Notes: generated from the sequence alone by a model not told the origin. Counted from the first letter of the stretch, positions 50,060 through 58,198 are shown. The stretch: DNA of 64,000 nt from JBQCHF01 sp051954955 (GCA_051954955.1 JBQCHF010000072.1:1-64000), one strand, 5' to 3'. Translations and numbers: made by a program.

Positions 50060-51255
50060 CGGGCTCCTCCGAGATGAACAGCAGGAACCCCCGCACCGGC
50101 CGGGCGCACCCCGGCCGCACCAGCAGGAACAGCACCGGCGACGCCGCTCAGCGAGCCGGCGGCGGCACGCGCGGCGGTCGCCCGCCGGGTCACCGCCTCG
50201 GCCACCTGGTCCAGCGGCAGCACCTCGTCGGCGAAGCCTGCCCGGGCGACGAACCCGGGCATCCCCCACACCACCGACGTCTCCTCGTCCTGGGCGAGCA
50301 CCCGGCCCCCCTGGCCGAGCACGACCTCGCAGCCCTGCAGGCCGTCCTTGCCCATCCCGGTCAGCACCACGGCCAGCACGCCGCTCCCCCACACCGACGC
50401 GGCGGCGCGGAAGGTGACGTCCACGGCCGGCCGGCAGGAGTTCTCCGGCTCGGCGTCGGAGAGGGTGAGCACCACCTGGGTGCCCCGGCGCACCGGCACC
50501 AGGTGCGAACCGCCCGGCGCGATGTAGACGTGGCCGCGCCGGACGACGTCGCCCTCGGCGGCCTCGACGACCGTGAGCGCGCACTGCGCGTCCAGCCGCT
50601 CGGCCAGCATCCGGGTGAACACCGGCGGCATGTGCTGCACCACGACCACCGGCACCGGCAGCGAGGCCGGCAGCGCCGGCAGCACCTCGGCCAGCGCGTT
50701 CGGGCCACCGGTGGAGACACCGACCACCACCACGTCCACCGGGGACGGGCGCCCGGAGGGGCGCAGCGCAGCAGGCGCGACGGGCGCGGCCACCGCGGGC
50801 TTCGGGGCCGACGGGCGCAGCCGGCGCTGGTTGCGCTGCCCCCAGGCACGCACGAGCGGCAGCAGGGTGTCGCGGACGACGCCCATCGCCTCCTCGCGGC
50901 TGCCGGTGTTGGAGGGCTTGGTGACGTAGTCGTTCGCGCCCTTGGCCAGCGCGTCCAGCGTGGCGGTCGCCCCGCGCTCGGTGAGGGTGCTGAACATGAT
51001 GACCGGCAGGTCCGGCCAGCGACGCCGCAGCTGGTCCAGCGTGGCCAGGCCGTCCAGGCCGGGCATCTCCACGTCCAGCGTCACCACGTCCGGGTTCAGC
51101 TGCTCGATCCGCTGCAGCGCCTGGTGGCCGTCGGACGCCGTGCCGACCACCTCGACGTCGTCGGCGGCGTCCAGCACGCCTGCCACGAGCCGGCGGACGA
51201 CGACGGTGTCGTCGACCACGAGGGCCCGGACGGGCGGCGTGGGCGCGAGAGCCAT
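50056..51255 (-). CDS. cheB: CheB, receptor methylesterase
   Basis: A 399-residue protein. The receiver has phosphoacceptor Asp61 in VVTLDVEMPGLDG. The esterase domain has catalytic Ser in VVGVSTGGPNAL, His in VVQHMPPVFTRMLAERL and Asp in LTGMGKDGLQG. A 35-residue Ala/Gly tail is extra. Preceding it is a FliA-type promoter that overlaps the end of mcp. Confidence 0.94.
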   Translation of the reverse strand: MALAPTPPVRALVVDDTVVVRRLVAGVLDAADDVEVVGTASDGHQALQRIEQLNPDVVTLDVEMPGLDGLATLDQLRRRWPDLPVIMFSTLTERGATATLDALAKGANDYVTKPSNTGSREEAMGVVRDTLLPLVRAWGQRNQRRLRPSAPKPAVAAPVAPAALRPSGRPSPVDVVVVGVSTGGPNALAEVLPALPASLPVPVVVVQHMPPVFTRMLAERLDAQCALTVVEAAEGDVVRRGHVYIAPGGSHLVPVRRGTQVVLTLSDAEPENSCRPAVDVTFRAAASVWGSGVLAVVLTGMGKDGLQGCEVVLGQGGRVLAQDEETSVVWGMPGFVARAGFADEVLPLDQVAEAVTRRATAARAAAGSLSGVAGAVPAGAAGVRPAGAGVPAVHLGGAR

Positions 51256-51304
51256 GGGAGCTCCAGACGAGGTGAGAAAGCGGGAAGGAAAAGGGGTTTC
51301 TTCG

Positions 51305-51345
51305 CCCGGCGGCGCCGACGACCGTGAAGGGGCGGCGCCGCCGGG
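51305..51345 (-). terminator. stem-loop between mcp and cheB
   Basis: CCCGGCGGCGCCG (51305-51317) and CGGCGCCGCCGGG (51333-51345) pair fully. It follows the mcp stop by 26 bases and is trailed, in the transcript direction, by CCCCTTTTCC. It probably ends the cheA-cheW-mcp transcript but also lies in the cheB leader. Confidence 0.68.
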
Positions 51346-51359
51346 GAAGCTCGACCGAA

Positions 51360-51386
51360 GTGTCGGCCGATCAGATCCGGAAGTGA
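51360..51386 (-). promoter_or_regulatory. FliA-type promoter for the cheB unit
   Basis: Minus strand: TCAC, 15 bases, GCCGACAC. The -35 and most of the spacer lie inside the last codons of mcp. Confidence 0.6.
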
Positions 51387-53491
51387 CCGATCCGGGTCTG
51401 CAGCTCGGCCGCCATCGTGGCCAGCTCGCTGGCCGCGCGCTGGGTGTCCTCGGCGCCGCGGCTGGTCGACTGCGCGGTCTCGGCCACGACGACGACTCCG
51501 GCGGAGATCTCGTTGCTGCCGGTGGCTGCCTCGGTCACGTTGCGGGCGATCTCGTTGGTGGTGGCGGTCTGCTCCTCCACCGCACCGGCGATGGTGGTCT
51601 GGATGCCCGAGATCTGGTCGATGATCGAGGAGATCTCGCCGATGGCGTCGACGGCACCGCGGGTGTCGCCCTGGATCGCCTCGATCTTCTGCGAGATGTC
51701 CTCGGTGGCCTTGGCGGTCTCCTTGGCCAGCTCCTTGACCTCGTTGGCGACCACGGCGAAGCCCTTGCCGGCCTCACCGGCGCGCGCGGCCTCGATGGTG
51801 GCGTTGAGGGCGAGCAGGTTGGTCTGCTGGGCGATCGAGGTGATCACCTTGATGACCTTGCCGATCTCGGCCGAGGACTCACCCAGGCTGCCCACCGTGG
51901 TGGTGGCGTTGCCGGCCACCTGCACCGCGGTGGAGGCGACGGACGCGGCGTCCTGCGCGTTCTTGGCGATCTCGCGGATGCTCGCGGTCATCTCCTCGGC
52001 GGCCGAGGCCACGGTCTGGATGTTCGCGCTCACCTGCTCCGCCGCCGCCGACGACGACGTCGCCCGCTCCAGCGTCTGCCCGGCGTTCACGCCCATCTGC
52101 TGGCTCACCGCGGCCAGCTCCTCGCTGGCCGCGGCCAGCGACTGCGCGGTCTGGCCGAGCTCGCCCACCGTCTCGCGCAGGCTGGCGAAGAACACCGTGA
52201 GGCCCTCGCCCAGCTGCCCGACGGCGTCGGCGCCGGAGACGCCCACCTCGCGGGTCAGGTCGCCGTCGGCGGCCGCACGCACCACGTCGAGGATCTGGTC
52301 GACCTTGCCGCGCAGCTCCGCGGCCGCCTCGGCCTCGGCCTGCGCCTTGGCCAGCCGCTCCAGCGTCTGGCCGACCAGGCGGCCGACGTTGCGCAGCGCG
52401 TCCAAGCGGCCCTCGCTCGGCTGCAGCCGCTCCAGGGCGAAGAAGTCCATGGTGCCGACGACCTGGCCGTCCATGAGGATCGGGAACGCGATCCCGCTCT
52501 TCACGCCCACCTTCAGCGCGATGGGGGCCCGCACGCAGTCGGTGATCTCGGCCAGGTCCGGGGTGAAGAACAGGTCCCGGTTGCGCCACGCGCGGCCGGA
52601 CAGGCCCACGCCCTCCTTGAAGGACGCGGTGAGGGTGACCCGGCGGAACTCCTCGCCGGCGTCGCCGGACTCCACCTGGTAGTGCAGGGCCAGGTCGGCC
52701 GGGTCGACGGTCCAGTAGGAGCCGTAGACCCACCCGAAGGCGTCGCGCACCGTGTCCAGAGCGATCTGGGCGGCCTGCTCCCGCGAGGTGGCCGACGAGA
52801 GGGCGCTGAGCACCCGATTCACCGCGGCGGTGTCCGCCGCGGCCTCGGCCTGGTGCTCGGCGTCCAGCAGCCGCTCGAAGGTCTGGCCGACCAGCTTGCC
52901 GACGTTGCGCAGCGCCTCCAGCCGGTTCTCGCTCGGCTCCAGCCGCTGCAGGGCGAAGAAGTCCATCGTGCCGACGACCTCGCCGTGCACGAGGATCGGG
53001 AAGCAGACGCCGGACTTCACGCCCACCTTGAGCGCGATCGGGGCCCGCACGCAGTCGGTGATCTCGGCCAGGTCCGGGGTGAAGACCAGGTCGTGGTTCT
53101 TCCACGCCCGCCCGGACAGGCCCACGCCCTCGCGGAACGAGGCGGAGAGGGTGACCTGCCGGAACTCCTCGCCGGCGTCGCCGGACTCCACGACGTAGTG
53201 CAGCGCGTTGTCGGCCTGCTCGACCTTCCAGTAGGAGCCGTAGGCCCAGCCGAAGGCGTCGCGGACGGTGTCCAGCGCGATCTGCGCGGCTTGAGCGGAG
53301 CTGGTGGCCTTGGTGAGCGCACCGACCACGCGGGCCAGCGCTGCGGAGTCGGCGACGGCGTCCGCAGCCACCTGCTGCAGACGCAACCGCTCGGCGCCGT
53401 CGTCGGGCACCGACGCGGCGGGGACGTCGGCGGGCTTGCGGCGGGGTCGCGGGGCGCTCTTGGCGGCGGGGGTCTCGGGGGCGATGGTCAC
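51371..53491 (-). CDS. soluble methyl-accepting chemotaxis protein with duplicated GAF domains
   Basis: A 706-residue receptor without membrane segments. Two GAF domains (about residues 55-210 and 227-382) are nearly identical and repeat with a 172-residue period; each has DCVRAPIALKVGVKSG with a conserved Cys (147, 319). A HAMP-like helix pair (~390-440) leads to the signalling domain with the tip NATIEAARAGEAGKGFAVVA and EVKELAKETAKATEDI. No C-terminal tether pentapeptide is seen. It probably senses an internal redox, ligand or light cue through GAF and signals to CheA via CheW. Confidence 0.93.
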   Translation of the reverse strand: MTIAPETPAAKSAPRPRRKPADVPAASVPDDGAERLRLQQVAADAVADSAALARVVGALTKATSSAQAAQIALDTVRDAFGWAYGSYWKVEQADNALHYVVESGDAGEEFRQVTLSASFREGVGLSGRAWKNHDLVFTPDLAEITDCVRAPIALKVGVKSGVCFPILVHGEVVGTMDFFALQRLEPSENRLEALRNVGKLVGQTFERLLDAEHQAEAAADTAAVNRVLSALSSATSREQAAQIALDTVRDAFGWVYGSYWTVDPADLALHYQVESGDAGEEFRRVTLTASFKEGVGLSGRAWRNRDLFFTPDLAEITDCVRAPIALKVGVKSGIAFPILMDGQVVGTMDFFALERLQPSEGRLDALRNVGRLVGQTLERLAKAQAEAEAAAELRGKVDQILDVVRAAADGDLTREVGVSGADAVGQLGEGLTVFFASLRETVGELGQTAQSLAAASEELAAVSQQMGVNAGQTLERATSSSAAAEQVSANIQTVASAAEEMTASIREIAKNAQDAASVASTAVQVAGNATTTVGSLGESSAEIGKVIKVITSIAQQTNLLALNATIEAARAGEAGKGFAVVANEVKELAKETAKATEDISQKIEAIQGDTRGAVDAIGEISSIIDQISGIQTTIAGAVEEQTATTNEIARNVTEAATGSNEISAGVVVVAETAQSTSRGAEDTQRAASELATMAAELQTRIGHFRI
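52358..53308. repeat. direct repeat, two GAF-coding units 516 bases apart
   Basis: The units 52358-52792 and 52874-53308 encode the two GAF domains of the receptor. Blocks such as GCACGCAGTCGGTGATCTCG recur exactly 516 bases apart. High nucleotide similarity indicates a fairly recent tandem duplication or gene conversion. Confidence 0.85.
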
Positions 53492-53970
53492 GACAGGGCT
53501 CCTTCAGGGGTGCGCTCGGGCGAGCGCGAGGGGTCGACGGCGACAGCGCGGGCGGTGTCCAGCACGAGCAGGAGCCGTCCGGGGAGCTTGTAGGTGGCCG
53601 CGAGCAGCTCGCGGGCCGGGCCACGCAGGGTGGGCGGGACGTCCTCGCGGTCGGCGGGGTCGGCCTCCACCACGTCGCCGATCTCGTCGACGAGCAGGCT
53701 CACCGGCTCCTCGCCGCTGCGCACGACGACGTTCATCGGCAGGTCGTCGCGGGCGGGGAGCCCGAGGCGACGGCGCAGGTCGATCGCGGTGACGATCTGC
53801 CCGCGCAGGTTGATCAGCCCGCGCACCACCGACGGGGCGAGCGGCACCTCGGTCATCTCCTGGTAGCGGATGACCTCCTGGACCTCCATCACGTCGACGC
53901 CGAAGTAGAGGTCGTCGACCCAGAAGGTGCAGTACTGGCCGCTGGGCTGGGAGCTGTTGCTAGGCGGCAC
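53488..53970 (-). CDS. cheW: CheW, receptor-kinase coupling protein
   Basis: A 160-residue CheW-domain protein: YCTFWVDDLYFGVDVMEVQEVIRYQEMTEVPLAPSVVRGLINLRGQIVTAIDLRRRLGL (anchored by FGVDV--VQEV and GLINLRGQI--AIDLR). GTG 53970 has GGAGGT upstream, inside cheA, and overlaps its stop by 11 bases. Links the soluble receptor to CheA. Confidence 0.94.
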   Translation of the reverse strand: MPPSNSSQPSGQYCTFWVDDLYFGVDVMEVQEVIRYQEMTEVPLAPSVVRGLINLRGQIVTAIDLRRRLGLPARDDLPMNVVVRSGEEPVSLLVDEIGDVVEADPADREDVPPTLRGPARELLAATYKLPGRLLLVLDTARAVAVDPSRSPERTPEGALS

Positions 53971-56485
53971 CGGCCACCTCCTGGTCCTCGCTGGAGCTGT
54001 GGCTGGTGGGCGCGGCGGCTGCCGTGGCCCGGGGGGTGGAGCGGGGGCGCACCGCCGCGGTGACGGCGTCGACGTCGAGCAGGTCGGTGACCCGGCCCTG
54101 CACCACGGCCGAACCGAGCACCCCGGCCGCGCGGCCGACGTCGGAGAGCACCAGGTGCTCCTCGGCGATGTCGAGGATTTCCTCGACGACCAGGCCGACG
54201 GCGTCCGCGCCCGTGCCGTGCACGACGACCGGCAGCAGCCGGTTGACGTCAGCCTCATCCGACGAGCTGTAGGACTGGTTGCCGAGCGCGCGGGACAGGT
54301 GCACCAGCGGGAGCAGGCTGCCGCGGTACTGCACGACCTCCCGCCCGCCGGCGCGCTCGATGTCCTGGGCCGGCACCTCCTCCAGCCGGGAGACCGAGGA
54401 CAGCGGCACGGCCAGCCGGCTGCCGCCGGCGGCGACGACCAGCAGCGTGGTCAGCTCGTCGTCCAGCGCCGCGTCGTCGGCGAGGGCGCTGGAGCCGGAA
54501 CCGGCGGCCGAGCGCAGCGCGTGCGACTCGGCGGCCAGGCCCATCACGTCCAGGATCAGCGCGACCTTGCCGTCGCCCATGATCGTGGCGCCGGCGAACA
54601 CCGACAGGTGCTTGAGCTGGCGGCCCAGCGGCTTGACCACGATCTCCTGGGTGTCGCTCACCTCGTCCACCACCAGCCCGAACGGGGCGTCGCCGGCCTG
54701 CAGCACGACCACGTTCACCGCGCGGTCCTCGCCGGCGCCCGACTCCTCCGACGAGGCGTCGGAGACCGTCTTGGGGCGGCCGAGGACGTCGCCGAGGTGC
54801 ACCAGCGGGAGCAGCTGGCCGCGCAGCCGGAACACCGGCGCCCCGGCCACATGCTCGATGCCGGTGCGGGCCGCCTCGCCCTCCAGGCGCACCAGCTCGA
54901 GCAGGCTGGCCTGCGGGATGGCGTAGCGGTCGCCCCCCTGGCCCACCACGAGCGCGGGGATGATCGCCAGCGTGAGCGGGATCTTCACCCGCACCGTGGT
55001 GCCCTGCCCGACGGCGCTGGACAGGTCGACCGTGCCACCGATCTTCTCGATGTTGGTCCGCACGACGTCCATGCCGACGCCGCGGCCGGACACGTTGGTC
55101 ACCGCGGCGGCGGTGGAGAAGCCGGGCTGGAAGATGAGGTCGAGCACGTCGCGCTGGCTCATCCGGGCCAGCTGCTCCGGGCCGACCAGGCCGCGCTCGA
55201 CCGCCTTGGCGCCGACCTTGGCCGGGTCGATGCCGCCGCCGTCGTCGGAGACCTCCACGACCACCTGGCCACCCTCGTGGAACGAGCGCAGCGTCAGGGT
55301 GCCCTGCGCGGGCTTGCCCTTGGCCACCCGCTCGGCGGGGGTCTCGATGCCGTGGTCGACGCTGTTGCGCACCAGGTGGGTCAGCGGGTCCTTGACCGCC
55401 TCGAGCAGGGTCTTGTCCAGCTCGGTCTCGCGGCCCTCCATCACCAGGCGGACCTGCTTGCCGCACTGGTGGCCGAGGTCGCGCACGACCCGCGGCATCT
55501 TCTGCCAGATGTGGTCGATCGGCTGCATGCGCGTCTTCATGACGCCCTCCTGCAGCTCGCTCGCGATCAGGTTGAGACGCTGCGAGGCGCGCACCAGGTC
55601 CACCTGGGTGGCCAGCATGCTGGTGTGCTGCAGGATCTGGTTGCGGGTGAGCACCAGCTCCCCGACCAGCCGCATGAGGGCGTCGAGCAGGTCCACGTCC
55701 ACGCGAATGGTGGAGTCGGCCACGCTGCGCCGGGTCTGCTGCTCGGCCTGCTGGGTGAGCGCGGCCTCGACCTCGGCCGGCTCGGCGGTGCCCGCCTCCA
55801 CCAGCAGCTCGCCGATCGGACGCTCGTCGCCGCGCAGCTGCTCGGCCACGGCCTCGGCCACGGCCTCCGGCGTCGCCGCCCCGCTCTCCACGAGGATCTC
55901 GCCGAGCCGGGCCGGCTGCTCCGGCACCGGGTGGGCGACGACCTCCGCCTCGGGTGCCGCCTCCTGCACCGGGGGCACGACCGCGAGCGGGACCACCGGC
56001 GCAACCGGCTCGGCGACGTCGACGTCGACGACGTCGACGTCGCTGGTCGCGGTGGCGTCCACGCAGGCGTCTGCGTCCTCGTCCTCTGCCGGCGCCGGCT
56101 GGTCCTCGAGCACCGCGCTGATGGCGGCGACGACGTCCTCGATGGCCGCGTCGCCCTCTCCGCCGGTCTGCTCGATGACGGCCAGCAGCCCGCGGACGGT
56201 GTCGACCATCCGCAGCAGGACGTCGGTGCGGATGGGGGTCAGCTCCAGCGCGCCGTCGCGCAGCTTGGACAGCAGGTTCTCGCCCACGTGGGTGACCGCC
56301 TCGAGCTTGCCGAAGGCGAGGAACCCGCTGGTGCCCTTGATCGTGTGGATCGTGCGGAAGATGCTGGACAGCCGCTCGCGCGAGCCGGGGTCCTGCTCGA
56401 GCGCGACGAGGTCGCGGTCGAGCTGGTCCAGGTTCTCGTGGCTCTCCACGAGGAACTCCTGGACGATCTCGTCCATCTCGTCCAC
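53960..56485 (-). CDS. cheA: CheA, chemotaxis histidine kinase with tandem CheW domains
   Basis: An 841-residue kinase. P1 has the phosphorylated His47 in RTIHTIKGTSGFLAF. The linker (~190-250) holds two repeats, RLGEILVESG and IGELLVEAG, that resemble MshEN-type c-di-GMP-binding repeats. P3/P4 follow with LVRNSVDHGIETPAERV, DDGGGIDP and SGRGVGMDVV. Then come two CheW-like domains (~520-650 and ~690-820). There is no P2 motif that I can recognise. GTG 56485 has GGGAGGG upstream. Confidence 0.93.
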   Translation of the reverse strand: MDEMDEIVQEFLVESHENLDQLDRDLVALEQDPGSRERLSSIFRTIHTIKGTSGFLAFGKLEAVTHVGENLLSKLRDGALELTPIRTDVLLRMVDTVRGLLAVIEQTGGEGDAAIEDVVAAISAVLEDQPAPAEDEDADACVDATATSDVDVVDVDVAEPVAPVVPLAVVPPVQEAAPEAEVVAHPVPEQPARLGEILVESGAATPEAVAEAVAEQLRGDERPIGELLVEAGTAEPAEVEAALTQQAEQQTRRSVADSTIRVDVDLLDALMRLVGELVLTRNQILQHTSMLATQVDLVRASQRLNLIASELQEGVMKTRMQPIDHIWQKMPRVVRDLGHQCGKQVRLVMEGRETELDKTLLEAVKDPLTHLVRNSVDHGIETPAERVAKGKPAQGTLTLRSFHEGGQVVVEVSDDGGGIDPAKVGAKAVERGLVGPEQLARMSQRDVLDLIFQPGFSTAAAVTNVSGRGVGMDVVRTNIEKIGGTVDLSSAVGQGTTVRVKIPLTLAIIPALVVGQGGDRYAIPQASLLELVRLEGEAARTGIEHVAGAPVFRLRGQLLPLVHLGDVLGRPKTVSDASSEESGAGEDRAVNVVVLQAGDAPFGLVVDEVSDTQEIVVKPLGRQLKHLSVFAGATIMGDGKVALILDVMGLAAESHALRSAAGSGSSALADDAALDDELTTLLVVAAGGSRLAVPLSSVSRLEEVPAQDIERAGGREVVQYRGSLLPLVHLSRALGNQSYSSSDEADVNRLLPVVVHGTGADAVGLVVEEILDIAEEHLVLSDVGRAAGVLGSAVVQGRVTDLLDVDAVTAAVRPRSTPRATAAAAPTSHSSSEDQEVAGAA
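54258..54274. repeat. intragenic inverted repeat TCCGAC-N5-GTaGGA (imperfect)
   Basis: TCCGAC (54258-54263), GAGCT, GTAGGA (54269-54274); one mismatch. It lies in cheA within the second CheW-like domain, at Ser-Tyr-Ser-Ser-Ser-Asp. Confidence 0.45.
54746..54764. repeat. intragenic inverted repeat CTCCGAC-N5-GTCGGAG
   Basis: Perfect 7-base arms at 54746-54752 and 54758-54764, spacer GAGGC. In cheA it encodes Ser-Asp-Ala-Ser-Ser-Glu in a loop of the first CheW-like domain. Confidence 0.8.
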
Positions 56486-56540
56486 GTCGCACCCTCCCTG
56501 GCGCTCCGCGCGGCACTACCTCAGGTCCGCTGCGACCGCA

Positions 56541-56567
56541 ACATCGACGCACTGCGAGAGCACTTGA
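56541..56567 (-). promoter_or_regulatory. FliA-type promoter for cheA-cheW-mcp
   Basis: Minus strand: TCAA, 15 bases, GTCGATGT. The -35 is perfect for the WhiG class and the -10 keeps G-x-CGAT. It lies about 56 bases upstream of the cheA GTG. Confidence 0.55.
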
Positions 56568-56661
56568 GCGGCCGAAGGTCCCTGGTCATGTCTGCGTCGC
56601 AGGAGTTGGGGGGTGCTCCTGGGACAGGCCGGGCGCTCTGCCCGGGAGGGCCGCAAACACG

Positions 56662-56698
56662 CGAAGGCGCCGCACCCGGGACGGGTGCGGCGCCTTCG
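56662..56698. terminator. terminator after bldC
   Basis: CGAAGGCGCCGCACCCG (56662-56678) and its exact complement (56682-56698) form a 17-base stem with a 3-base loop. It lies 84 bases past the bldC stop and insulates bldC from cheA. Confidence 0.85.
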
Positions 56699-56781
56699 TC
56701 GTCTGTGCGCTGACAGCGCTGGTGCGGAGGGTCGAGCAGAGGTGGCCCGGTCCGGGCCCGTCCGCTCGCCGGACGCTGGCG

Positions 56782-56988
56782 TCAGCCGGCGTCGCGCTGC
56801 TGCGGGATCCCCGCGAGCAGGGCGCGGACCTCGGTCTCGCGGTAGCGGCGGTGGCCGCCCAGTGTCCGGATCGAGGTCAGCTTGCCGGCCTTGGCCCAGC
56901 GCGTGACGGTCTTGGGGTCTACCCGGAACATCGAGGCGACCTCAGCCGGCGTGAGCAGCGGCTCGGTGTCAGGGGTGCGCGAGCTCAT
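56782..56988 (-). CDS. bldC: BldC, MerR-like developmental DNA-binding protein
   Basis: A 68-residue protein: LLTPAEVASMFRVDPKTVTRWAKAGKLTSIRTLGGHRRYRETEVRALL (anchored by PAEVA-MFRVDPKTVTRWA and GGHRRY), essentially the canonical BldC sequence. It is a one-domain winged helix that binds direct repeats head-to-tail and controls development in Streptomyces. GGAGG lies 9 bases before ATG 56988. It is normally monocistronic, as here, with its own terminator. Confidence 0.96.
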   Translation of the reverse strand: MSSRTPDTEPLLTPAEVASMFRVDPKTVTRWAKAGKLTSIRTLGGHRRYRETEVRALLAGIPQQRDAG

Positions 56989-57346
56989 GGATGGGCCTCC
57001 TTGGCATGAACCGACCAACTCAGGTCGGCTCCCTGCCCCCATGGTGGCCGTTGACGCGATTGTCCGGAATGGCACGACGGGACCATTCCTCGGGTGGTCG
57101 GACCGGGCTAGTCGCCACGGACCAGGTCCCGGGGGTCCTAGTGCACGCACACCAGACGGGTCGGGACCCACGGCGCAGGAGGCCGCATGCCGGAGGAGAG
57201 CGGCGCCGACGGCGCACGGGGCGGACGTGCGGGCCGGGTGCCAGGGAGGGGACGGGACGGGGGAGCCACCGGGAGGAACTGTCCCGGGAACGGGACCCCA
57301 GGCCGTCACCCGGATGGGCGAACCCGCTGCAGACGGGGGGACGGCC
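56989..57346. other. 358-base intergenic region upstream of bldC with inverted repeats
   Basis: No coding region is evident. It must carry the bldC promoter. Two dyads are visible: CCGACC-AACTCA-GGTCGG (57011-57028) close to the start, and GGAATGG-N10-CCATTCC (57066-57089). Either may be a regulator site. The part from 57130 to 57346 is GC-rich and shows nothing I can name. Confidence 0.5.
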
Positions 57347-58198
57347 TCAGCTGGCCGAGGCCAGCGCCTCGAGCGGACGCCAGCGCTCCAGCAGCTGCTC
57401 GTAGGCGCCCAGCGCCCCGGCCTCATCGCCGGCGGAGAGCGCCGCCAGCCCCCGGGCGACCTCGGCGGCGGAGCGGTCCTGCACCAGCGCCTCGTCGGGC
57501 AGGAGGTCCACCAGCCCGGCGTAGTCGAGCTCCACGACCGCGCGCGGGTGGAACTCCTCCAGCCAGCGCGCGAGGTCCTCGACCTCGATCGCGAGGTCGC
57601 TGCCCGGCAGGGCACCGCGCACCGCGCGCAGGGCGTGCGCGGCCCGGCGGCGGGCAGCGGACATCGGCGTGCGGTAGGAGAGGCGCCGGGCGTCGCCCAG
57701 CAGAAGCTCGCGCTCGGCGTCCTCCACCAGCACGAACCAGGTGACCGGCACGTGCCATGCGGCGTCGCGGACGTGCACGGGGGCCAGCCGGGGCGGGCCC
57801 ACCTGCGCCCGCAGGGCGGGCGGGACGGCCGCGGCCAGCAGCGGCGCGGGCAGCTCCTCCTGGGCGCGGGCCAGGGCATGGGTGACCCGCAGCTCGAGGT
57901 CCCAGGGGCAGACGCAGGTGATGCCGTCGACGTCGAGGACGTAGGCGCCGCGCTCGCCGTCGTCCTCGGGCAGGCGAGGAGGGGTGGCCAGCACCGCCGT
58001 GAACGCGACCCGGCGCTCGGCCACGTCCACGCCGAGGTGGTCCTTCCGGGCCCGGCCGGCCCGCGCGGCCCAGCGGCTGCGCTCGGGCTCCTCCCAGGCG
58101 GCCAGCGGCTCGTAGACCCGCAGCTGGGCGACGGCCGGCAGGCCCCGCACCGGCACGCGTCGCTGCTCGCCCTCGCCGCGCCCCTGGGTGCCTGCCAC
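57347..58198 (-). CDS. conserved actinobacterial protein of unknown function near bldC
   Basis: A 283-residue soluble protein. VAFTAVLATPPRLPEDDGERGAYVLDVDGITCVCPWDLELRV near residues 65-106 and PVTWFVLVEDAERELLLGD near 150-168 look conserved, and a C-terminal region carries acidic helices (EVEDLARWLEEFHPRAVVELDYAGLVDLL). I associate it with bldC and amino acid dehydrogenase neighbourhoods in actinobacteria but know no function. The GTG start at 58198 lies inside a palindrome (58193-58213). Confidence 0.75.
   Translation of the reverse strand: MAGTQGRGEGEQRRVPVRGLPAVAQLRVYEPLAAWEEPERSRWAARAGRARKDHLGVDVAERRVAFTAVLATPPRLPEDDGERGAYVLDVDGITCVCPWDLELRVTHALARAQEELPAPLLAAAVPPALRAQVGPPRLAPVHVRDAAWHVPVTWFVLVEDAERELLLGDARRLSYRTPMSAARRRAAHALRAVRGALPGSDLAIEVEDLARWLEEFHPRAVVELDYAGLVDLLPDEALVQDRSAAEVARGLAALSAGDEAGALGAYEQLLERWRPLEALASAS

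Noticed and set aside
53927..56713. Long plus-strand open frame opposite cheA
   Set aside because: Antisense shadow of cheA; its sequence is His/Arg/Asp/Leu-rich without motif, and codon third positions favour the cheA strand.
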